Below, piece by piece: positions 1 to 5,243 of a stretch of 5,243 nucleotides of DNA; position 1 is the first letter of the stretch, and each line of letters begins with the position of its first letter. Under the pieces are notes generated by a model. It did no database searches. It was given only the letters and a program-made list of their open reading frames with translations, and was not told where the DNA came from. Made by a program: the position numbers and the translations under genes. The stretch is from an uncultured Clostridia bacterium (GTDB lineage Bacteria; Bacillota; Clostridia; UBA1381). The DNA lies in the NCBI GenBank assembly GCA_905235885.1, contig CAJONM010000076.1, positions 1 to 5,243 of the forward strand, written 5' to 3'.

Positions 1-28
1 AAAAAAGAGGATCGCATCGGATCCTCTT
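1..28 (-). terminator. Intrinsic terminator of the tRNA-Gly unit
   Basis: On the minus strand a perfect 7-bp stem (GAGGATC at 7-13 with GATCCTC at 20-26), extended by two A-T pairs, closes a 6-base loop and runs directly into a six-U tract (A run at 1-6 on the plus strand). The outermost stem base is the last base of the tRNA CCA end, so transcription stops immediately after the mature 3' end. It may also end read-through from the glucuronyl hydrolase operon, which shows no convincing terminator of its own. Confidence 0.88.
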
Positions 29-102
29 GGAGCGGAAGACGAGATTCGAACTCGCGACGTTCACCTTGGCAAGGTGACGCTCTACCACTGAGCCACTCCC
101 GC
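28..102 (-). tRNA. tRNA-Gly, anticodon GCC
   Basis: The minus strand folds as a full cloverleaf. The acceptor stem GCGGGAG pairs with CTTCCGC (one G-U). The D stem is GCTC/GAGC. A 5-bp anticodon stem TCACC/GGTGA holds the loop TTGCCAA, and the anticodon GCC lies at 68-70. The T arm GCGAG-TTCGAAT-CTCGT has the canonical TTCGA. The discriminator base is U, and CCA is encoded at 28-30. It decodes glycine codons GGC and GGU. It has its own promoter and terminator, so it appears to be a single-gene transcription unit. No structural defect is visible. Confidence 0.96.
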
Positions 103-199
103 GTGACTGGATATATTTTAGCACACGGAGCGGCGTTTGTCAAGACTTTTTTGAAAAAAAGAGAATTTTACGCTGTTTTCTGTATATATCGGTCCATAT
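103..199. other. Gap between tRNA-Gly and the GH88 gene
   Basis: The 97 bases hold the tRNA promoter and an AT-rich stretch after the glucuronyl hydrolase stop codon. On the minus strand there are T-rich runs, but I found no GC-containing hairpin in front of them. I cannot assign a terminator for the upstream operon here. Confidence 0.6.
115..143 (-). promoter_or_regulatory. Sigma-A promoter of tRNA-Gly
   Basis: Read on the minus strand, a perfect -35 TTGACA (138-143) is followed by a 17-base spacer and a -10 TAAAAT (115-120). The predicted start lies near 108, only a few bases before the tRNA 5' end at 102. This is close to the consensus expected for a highly expressed stable RNA. Confidence 0.88.
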
Positions 200-1303
200 C
201 TACCATATCATAAACCCTTCACCCGTAAGGCGCAGTATCGCCTCGGCAAGGAAATAATCGCCGTATATGATATGCGTATTCCTTTGGCTGTTGTATGAAA
301 CGGTGCCGTTTAATGTTATTCCGTCCTTGTCGGGGTCCCATTCGCAGCATCGGCTGTTTGCCGCCTCAAGCAGCTTTATCGCGCCGCTTCTGTACAGCTG
401 CTTCTCGCCGTCGGCTACCTGATCGGCTATTTCGAGCAGACCGCACGCGGCGCACATACCGGCTGTGGTATCGTATATTTCGGGAGTCTGGGTGGCGCGG
501 AAATCCGACATCGGCACATATCCCGTCATCGCCGCGCACGCAAGGAAATAATGAGCCGCACGCTTTGCGGCGTCAAGGTATTTGCCATCGCCGGTATACC
601 GCGCGGATAACGCCATACCGTACAGTGCCCAGCTCTGACCGCGTGACCATGACGATCCCTCGCAATAGCCCTGTCCTGCCGGCGTTGATATTACATCGCC
701 CGTTTCCGGATCGCATTCAACGATATGATTTGACGAGCCGTCATTGCGTAATGTAGCGTTAAGCGTTTTATCAGCATGAGCGACGGCAATTTGCCCGTAT
801 CCGCTCCGACCTTCTCCGTCTGCCCAATAGAGCAGCGGAATATTCATCATACAATCAACGATATAAAGCCGCTCGGCTTTCTTGCCGCCGTAATTTGCAT
901 TCCACGCTTGTATATATCCACCGCGCGGATTATACCTCGCCGCCAATATATCAGCCGCAGCGAGGGCATCGGCACGCGCCCTGGGATCGCCTGTAAGCCT
1001 GTAATCGGCGAGCGCGGTGTGCAGATACATAAATCCCACATCATGGTCAAGCTTTTCCGGATGCTGCAAGGCATCGCGCAATCTTGTACCCGACGCACGC
1101 GCAGCTTTCATAAATATATCATCACCAGTCGCGCTGTACATCTGCCACATCATGCCCGGCCAAAATCCGTTTGTCCACCAGAAAATATTTTCAGTATCGC
1201 GGTACCTGCCGCTTTCATCGAGCATATACGGTATCATATCGCCCATACGCAAGCATTCGGCTCTGAGCTTTTCTTCAAGCTTTTTCCTCATATCCTTTAT
1301 CAT
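200..1303 (-). CDS. GH88 unsaturated glucuronyl hydrolase
   Basis: This is a 367-residue cytoplasmic enzyme of glycoside hydrolase family 88 with an alpha/alpha-barrel fold. The family hydrates the 4,5-double bond of terminal unsaturated uronic acids left by polysaccharide lyases and so releases the sugar. Visible family features are the N-terminal FWWTNGFWPG (41-50), the catalytic Asp88 in DHDVGFMY, the second catalytic Asp150 in IVDCMMNIPLLYWA, His193, Gln211, the SRGQSWALYG block (220-229) and C-terminal GDYFLAEAILRL. Numbering almost matches the Bacillus sp. GL1 enzyme as I recall it (Asp88, Asp149, His193, Gln211). Length is normal for GH88. There is no signal peptide, so the substrate must be imported oligosaccharide. 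The start ATG is one base after the upstream stop codon, with GGAG ten bases ahead inside the end of that gene, which implies translational coupling. GH105 is the closest alternative, but the motifs favour GH88. The exact glycan is unknown. Confidence 0.92.
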   Translation of the reverse strand: MIKDMRKKLEEKLRAECLRMGDMIPYMLDESGRYRDTENIFWWTNGFWPGMMWQMYSATGDDIFMKAARASGTRLRDALQHPEKLDHDVGFMYLHTALADYRLTGDPRARADALAAADILAARYNPRGGYIQAWNANYGGKKAERLYIVDCMMNIPLLYWADGEGRSGYGQIAVAHADKTLNATLRNDGSSNHIVECDPETGDVISTPAGQGYCEGSSWSRGQSWALYGMALSARYTGDGKYLDAAKRAAHYFLACAAMTGYVPMSDFRATQTPEIYDTTAGMCAACGLLEIADQVADGEKQLYRSGAIKLLEAANSRCCEWDPDKDGITLNGTVSYNSQRNTHIIYGDYFLAEAILRLTGEGFMIW

Positions 1304-1304
1304 A

Positions 1305-2996
1305 TTATAATAGCTCCGTTATAATTTCCGTTTCTATGGTCGTAATGCCCCTGTTTATCTTATACCGCGCCGTCGGTATGACGGTATTGGGCGATATTAT
1401 ATTCGTGTTGGGTGCTGTCCCCATCACGAGGCATTTGCCGCCTTCGGATCTGACGCGGCATACCGAATACGCATTTTTTGCCTGTGCATGGTCTTCTCCC
1501 TCGATCCTTTCGCAACCGTCAACACACGATACGGCATATCCGCTGTCATATGCGATACAGTCATAGTCGGATCGGATCGTATGCTGCCTTATATGCCCCG
1601 TTTCGGTCACGATTATGCGCGTTTTTACATCTATGCCGATAAACGGCGACCAGCTTATCCTTATTTCGTTGTCCGCAGTCTCCATTTCAGCAGTTCTTAT
1701 GCGCGTAAATATTCTTTCGTCTATCTCAAAGGCAAGCATGCTGTCGGGAGCATTTTCAAAAAATGTCCAGCTGCTTTTGGGTATGCTGAACCCAAATTGG
1801 GACGAATACCCGAATTTCAGGTATTTATACCGCGTATGTCCGCAGTTCTTGTCGCGCATCGCGCCACCGGGATATATAACGGACGAATTGCCGTATCGCG
1901 CGGCGATCATATGCGGCATATCAAGCCGCTTTACACGCTCTTTACTTGGTATAGGCTCCGACCGCACCGCCCAGAACCCGTCATCGTCGGGCAGAGCAAG
2001 AACAACAAACGCCTTCAACGCCCAGTACGGCGAGCCGGGCGCGTTGTAGTTCTCGCCCATTGACGGCTGATTATATTTATAGCCTATCGTAAGGATATGA
2101 CCGTTGTCGAATATATCATCGTTTTCAAACCAATATGAAAGATTACGCGATATTATGCCCTTGATAACGCCCATTGGGAACGGGCGCACATCCGCCAGAA
2201 CGCATGCGCCCCAGAATGCCGTCTGTGCAAAGCGGTATGTCATTGAGCGTCCGTACGGCACCGCCGCGCCGTCTGCGGAGAACCAGTATATGAAATCCTG
2301 CGCGAACCGCTCCGCGCGGCTTTTGAACAGCTCCGATCGCTCCTTGTCCTCATCGCCCATTACAACGGCATATATAAGGCTGTAGAAATGTATCGCAAAT
2401 GATATGTAATAATCGTACTGCTCCGGTATGCCGTCCGAATACCAGCCGTCGCCCTTGTAATATGACTCGATCGTATCAAGCGCCTGCTGTGTTTTGTCAG
2501 CATCATACGGTCTGCCGAGCTTTTTCAGTGCAATATTTACGATGATCCTGAAAAACAGCCAGTTGCAGCCGGGCATATCGTGATCGTTTATTTGCAGAAG
2601 CCAGTCTGTAAGCTCATCCCTCTCGAGTTCCGAAAGCGGCGCCCACAGCTTATCCTTTGCAAACAGCAGACCAAACCCGATAGCCGCCATTTCAACAAAT
2701 CTTTGATCATACGCATAGCATTGTCCCCAGTATTCGGCATTGTCGGGATCGCATCCGGCTTTTATACCGTTTATATATATATCGTCAAATGCTTCGGACG
2801 AGCCGCCGCCTGCCCAAAACGGCACAAGCCCCCACAGCGGACGGGCAAAGCCCTCCATTTCCGCAGTCTTTGCCGGATACCATGCGCCGCTGCCTCCGAG
2901 ACGCAGATTGGCGCGATTTTTTGAATATCTTCCCGTAAGCGGCTCTATGACCGACATAAGAAGATCTGTAAATTGCTTTTTAGTTTCAAGCTCCAT
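1305..2996 (-). CDS. DUF2264 family protein, putative GH154-like glycosidase
   Basis: This 563-residue protein resembles the DUF2264 family. The recognisable block is EMEGFARPLWGLVPF (46-60), followed by NWLFFRIIVN (145-154), GDGWYSDG (182-189), YDYYISFAIHFYSLIY (194-209), PYGRSMTYRFA (247-257) and YNAPGSPYWALKAF (317-330). The aromatic-rich first 340 or so residues fit an alpha/alpha barrel. The last 200 or so look beta-rich and may form an accessory sandwich domain. From memory, DUF2264 overlaps CAZy family GH154, which includes a beta-glucuronidase; this link is less certain than the DUF assignment. No signal peptide or membrane segment is seen. The open frame extends upstream to 3125, but the ATG at 2996 is chosen because GGAGGG lies six bases ahead and the promoter -10 box (3031-3036) falls inside the longer frame. 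Pairing with GH88 one base downstream suggests a role in cytoplasmic breakdown of uronic-acid oligosaccharides. The reaction itself is inferred. Confidence 0.82.
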   Translation of the reverse strand: MELETKKQFTDLLMSVIEPLTGRYSKNRANLRLGGSGAWYPAKTAEMEGFARPLWGLVPFWAGGGSSEAFDDIYINGIKAGCDPDNAEYWGQCYAYDQRFVEMAAIGFGLLFAKDKLWAPLSELERDELTDWLLQINDHDMPGCNWLFFRIIVNIALKKLGRPYDADKTQQALDTIESYYKGDGWYSDGIPEQYDYYISFAIHFYSLIYAVVMGDEDKERSELFKSRAERFAQDFIYWFSADGAAVPYGRSMTYRFAQTAFWGACVLADVRPFPMGVIKGIISRNLSYWFENDDIFDNGHILTIGYKYNQPSMGENYNAPGSPYWALKAFVVLALPDDDGFWAVRSEPIPSKERVKRLDMPHMIAARYGNSSVIYPGGAMRDKNCGHTRYKYLKFGYSSQFGFSIPKSSWTFFENAPDSMLAFEIDERIFTRIRTAEMETADNEIRISWSPFIGIDVKTRIIVTETGHIRQHTIRSDYDCIAYDSGYAVSCVDGCERIEGEDHAQAKNAYSVCRVRSEGGKCLVMGTAPNTNIISPNTVIPTARYKINRGITTIETEIITELL

Positions 2997-3002
2997 TGAT
3001 TT

Positions 3003-3008
3003 CCCTCC
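3003..3008 (-). promoter_or_regulatory. Ribosome binding site fixing the DUF2264 gene start
   Basis: GGAGGG on the minus strand is six bases before the ATG at 2996-2994. It decides against the upstream in-frame methionines, which have no comparable site and lie at or before the promoter. Confidence 0.85.
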
Positions 3009-3021
3009 ATTTACAGGATCG

Positions 3022-3069
3022 CATATCGCGATTATACCACAATAATGTAAATTTTGCAACACATATCGC
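3022..3069. repeat. CATATCGC direct repeats flanking the operon promoter
   Basis: The octamer CATATCGC occurs at 3022-3029 and 3062-3069, exactly 40 bases apart, so both copies lie on the same helix face about four turns apart. The copies sit just downstream of the -10 and just upstream of the -35 of the minus-strand operon promoter. The first copy overlaps an inverted repeat ATCGC-N5-GCGAT (3018-3032). The placement suits a repressor operator pair, but the cognate regulator is unknown and the repeats are short. Confidence 0.4.
3031..3059 (-). promoter_or_regulatory. Promoter of the DUF2264-GH88 operon
   Basis: On the minus strand a weak -35 TTGCAA (3054-3059) is separated by 17 bases from a perfect -10 TATAAT (3031-3036). 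A TG one base upstream of the -10 makes it an extended -10 promoter, which can compensate for the poor -35. The predicted start is near 3024, giving a leader of about 28 bases. Confidence 0.78.
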
Positions 3070-3077
3070 AATATATA

Positions 3078-3106
3078 TTGACCGGCGGCGGATCTTGTGA
3101 TATAAT
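3078..3106 (+). promoter_or_regulatory. Promoter of the Rrf2-family regulator gene
   Basis: The -35 TTGACC (3078-3083), a 17-base spacer and the perfect -10 TATAAT (3101-3106) with an upstream TG (3098-3099) form a strong extended -10 promoter. The predicted start is near 3113, inside the operator-like CATATAGGAA. It is back to back with the minus-strand operon promoter; the two -35 boxes are only 18 bases apart. Confidence 0.85.
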
Positions 3107-3121
3107 AAATCATATAGGAAA
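3107..3121 (+). promoter_or_regulatory. Candidate autoregulatory operator of the Rrf2 regulator
   Basis: The stretch AAATCATATAGGAAA directly after the -10 box closely matches the block after the metY -10 box (AAATCATA and TATAGGAT at 3677-3699), which has about nine extra bases in the middle. Placement over the transcription start suits repression by the encoded regulator. This is inferred from motif sharing only. Confidence 0.5.
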
Positions 3122-3132
3122 ACAATGAATAG

Positions 3133-3138
3133 AAAGGA
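3133..3138 (+). promoter_or_regulatory. Ribosome binding site fixing the Rrf2 gene start
   Basis: AAAGGA lies eight bases before the ATG at 3147. The other in-frame ATG at 3138 overlaps this site and would leave no spacing, so 3147 is the better start. It also gives the usual N-terminus MKISTKGRYA. Confidence 0.8.
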
Positions 3139-3146
3139 TGACGAAA

Positions 3147-3596
3147 ATGAAAATATCTACAAAAGGAAGATACGCCATGCGGCTCATGCTCGATATAGCG
3201 CAGTACTCCAAGGGTGGAAATGTGTCATTAAAGGATGTTTCGAGCCGACAGGATATTTCTCTTAAATATCTTGAACAGATCGTCAATATGCTTAGCAAGG
3301 CAGGTCTTGTCCGCGCACAGCGCGGCGCGCAGGGCGGATATAAGCTCGGCAAAAAAGCAGATGATATAACCGTCGGCGATATTTTGCGCGTGACAGAAGG
3401 AAATATGGCACCCGTATCATGCCTTGAATCGGCTGAAAACACCTGTCCGCACGCTTCGGAGTGTCTGACGCTTCCATTCTGGCAAGGGCTGTACAGCACG
3501 ATAAATAATTATCTTGACGCAGCAACCCTGAGCGATCTTTTGACAAATAAGGGAAATAACGGGATAGATATGAGCTTATATCTAAATCAGTTTTAG
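3147..3596 (+). CDS. Rrf2/IscR-like transcriptional regulator with Fe-S type cysteines
   Basis: This 149-residue DNA-binding protein belongs to the Rrf2 family. The N-terminus MKISTKGRYAMRLMLDIA, the winged helix-turn-helix with the recognition segment QDISLKYLEQIVNMLSKAGLV (35-55) and the wing RGAQGGYKL (59-67) are hallmark features. Three cysteines, Cys92, Cys100 and Cys106 (C-x7-C-x5-C), sit where IscR and NsrR bind an Fe-S cluster; E. coli IscR, as I recall, uses Cys92, Cys98 and Cys104. Bacillus CymR, the cysteine-metabolism member of the family, lacks this triad. The gene is directly upstream of sulfhydrylase genes in the same orientation, and its promoter carries a motif shared with theirs. 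A cluster-sensing regulator of sulfur or cysteine supply, possibly autoregulated, is therefore likely. Family assignment is firm; whether it is IscR-like, CymR-like in role, or a nitrosative-stress sensor is open. Confidence 0.92.
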   Translation: MKISTKGRYAMRLMLDIAQYSKGGNVSLKDVSSRQDISLKYLEQIVNMLSKAGLVRAQRGAQGGYKLGKKADDITVGDILRVTEGNMAPVSCLESAENTCPHASECLTLPFWQGLYSTINNYLDAATLSDLLTNKGNNGIDMSLYLNQF

Positions 3597-3604
3597 CAGC
3601 CATA

Positions 3605-3623
3605 TTTGTATTATTTATACAAA
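3605..3623. repeat. AT-rich inverted repeat after the Rrf2 gene
   Basis: TTTGTAT (3605-3611) and ATACAAA (3617-3623) form a perfect 7-bp inverted repeat with a 5-base loop. Only one pair is G-C and no T tract follows on the plus strand, so it is a poor terminator. It could be a binding site or a weak hairpin beyond the stop codon. Confidence 0.35.
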
Positions 3624-3634
3624 AAGCACCAAAT

Positions 3635-4504
<870 letters not shown>

Positions 4505-4506
<2 letters not shown>

Positions 4507-4514
4507 AGGGAGAA
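4505..4514 (+). promoter_or_regulatory. Ribosome binding site of cysK
   Basis: GAAGGGAGAA overlaps the last two bases of the metY stop codon and ends six bases before the cysK ATG at 4521. The tight packing shows that cysK was a cotranscribed follower of metY. Confidence 0.8.
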
Positions 4515-4520
4515 CATAAA

Positions 4521-5243
4521 ATGGGAAAAATATATAGCACAGTCACAGATCTCATAGGCGGAACTCCGCTGCTTGAGCTTACGAATTTTGAAAAGGCAAA
4601 TGCGCTCGAAGCAAGGCTCATAGCAAAGCTTGAGTATTTCAATCCGGCAGGATCGGTAAAGGACAGAATAGCAAAGGCTATGATAGACGAGGCTGAAAAG
4701 GCAGGCTTGCTCGCGCCCGGCTCGGTGATCATCGAGCCGACATCGGGTAATACGGGAATAGGTTTGGCGTCCGTAGCGGCAGCACGCGGCTACAGGATAA
4801 TAATAACCATGCCCGAAACAATGAGCGTGGAGCGTCGCAATCTCATGAAAGCGTACGGCGCGGAGCTTGTCCTTACAGAGGGCGCAAAGGGCATGAAGGG
4901 TGCAATCGCAAAGGCGGAGGAACTGGCAAAGGAAATACCTCGGAGCTTTATCCCCGGTCAGTTTACAAACCCGGCAAATCCGGCATATCACAAAAAAACG
5001 ACAGGTCCCGAAATATGGAACGACACCGACGGCAAGGTAGATATATTCGTAGCCGGCGTAGGTACGGGCGGAACCATATCGGGCGTTGGCGAATACCTGA
5101 AATCGCAAAACCCCGATATAAAGATAGTTGCCGTAGAGCCCGCCGACTCGCCTGTTCTTTCCGAGGGCAGAGCCGGAGCGCATACCCTGCAGGGCATCGG
5201 CGCGGGTTTCGTACCGGAGGCGCTTAATACGGATATCTACGAC
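4521..5243 (+). CDS. cysK: O-acetylserine sulfhydrylase (cysteine synthase A), 3' end beyond window
   Basis: The enzyme forms L-cysteine from O-acetylserine and sulfide with PLP in the cytoplasm. The visible 241 residues, of about 305-310 expected, are intact. They show [10 protein letters not shown] (11-20), the PLP lysine Lys47 in [15 protein letters not shown], the substrate-binding loop [11 protein letters not shown] (73-83), the [12 protein letters not shown] segment (146-157) with TTGPEIW, and the phosphate-binding [10 protein letters not shown] (179-188), followed by [10 protein letters not shown] and LQGIGAGF. The FTNPANP type of loop favours CysK over cystathionine beta-synthase or CysM, although CysM cannot be fully excluded without the C-terminus. 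It starts 14 bases after the metY remnant and no separate promoter is obvious, so expression probably depends on the promoter at 3648. With metY broken, this is the only apparently working sulfhydrylase in the window. Confidence 0.95.
   Translation, partial: MGKIYSTVTDLIGGTPLLELTNFEKANALEARLIAKLEYFNPAGSVKDRIAKAMIDEAEKAGLLAPGSVIIEPTSGNTGIGLASVAAARGYRIIITMPETMSVERRNLMKAYGAELVLTEGAKGMKGAIAKAEELAKEIPRSFIPGQFTNPANPAYHKKTTGPEIWNDTDGKVDIFVAGVGTGGTISGVGEYLKSQNPDIKIVAVEPADSPVLSEGRAGAHTLQGIGAGFVPEALNTDIYD

Noticed and set aside
146..162. CTTTTTTGAAAAAAAG as a terminator
   Set aside because: It is a run of A-T pairs with almost no loop and no GC stem, overlapping the upstream side of the tRNA promoter; more likely an UP-like AT tract.
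776..1324. A 182-codon plus-strand open frame
   Set aside because: It is antisense to the GH88 gene, which has complete catalytic motifs; the frame is open because of the codon bias on the other strand.
1488..2063. A 191-codon plus-strand open frame
   Set aside because: It is antisense to the DUF2264 gene, has no ribosome site and gives no familiar protein pattern.
2997..3125. N-terminal extension of the DUF2264 protein by 43 residues
   Set aside because: The extension would be translated from DNA that contains the operon promoter, and the GGAGGG site points to the ATG at 2996. The extra residues have no family resemblance.
3605..3623. Terminator for the Rrf2 gene
   Set aside because: The hairpin has a single G-C pair and no following T tract on the plus strand.

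Overview
The window looks like a low-to-mid GC Bacillota (Clostridia-type) chromosome, probably from a gut or rumen anaerobe. The signs are strong sigma-A promoters with extended -10 boxes, purine-rich Shine-Dalgarno sites, a tRNA with encoded CCA, heavy use of ATA for isoleucine, an Rrf2 regulator beside sulfhydrylase genes, and a cytoplasmic uronic-acid glycosidase pair. The species cannot be named from the sequence alone.

Left half, minus strand (about 1-3060). A two-gene operon is read from a promoter at 3031-3059. The first gene (1305-2996) encodes a DUF2264-family protein, a probable alpha/alpha-barrel glycoside hydrolase related to GH154. It is followed after one base by a GH88 unsaturated glucuronyl hydrolase (200-1303). 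Neither protein has a signal peptide, so they probably act on imported uronic-acid oligosaccharides. Further along the minus strand is an autonomous tRNA-Gly(GCC) unit (28-102) with its own near-consensus promoter and an intrinsic terminator that starts at the CCA end.

Right half, plus strand (about 3078-5243). A divergent promoter drives an Rrf2/IscR-like regulator (3147-3596) that keeps three cysteines suited to an Fe-S cluster. After a 128-base gap with a second strong promoter comes a damaged O-acetylhomoserine sulfhydrylase gene (metY-like, 3725-4506). It has lost about 165-175 codons from its centre, including the PLP-binding lysine, and also carries a one-base frameshift. Fourteen bases later an intact-looking O-acetylserine sulfhydrylase (cysK, from 4521) begins and runs off the window end. 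The regulator and metY promoters share a nearly identical block just after the -10 box, which suggests that the Rrf2 protein controls both itself and the sulfur-assimilation genes.

The observations most worth a second look are the double lesion in metY upstream of an intact cysK, the shared operator-like motif, the close-packed divergent promoters with an exact repeat flanking the glucuronide promoter, and the DUF2264-GH88 pairing. I saw no mobile element, CRISPR array or clearly new defence-type system.
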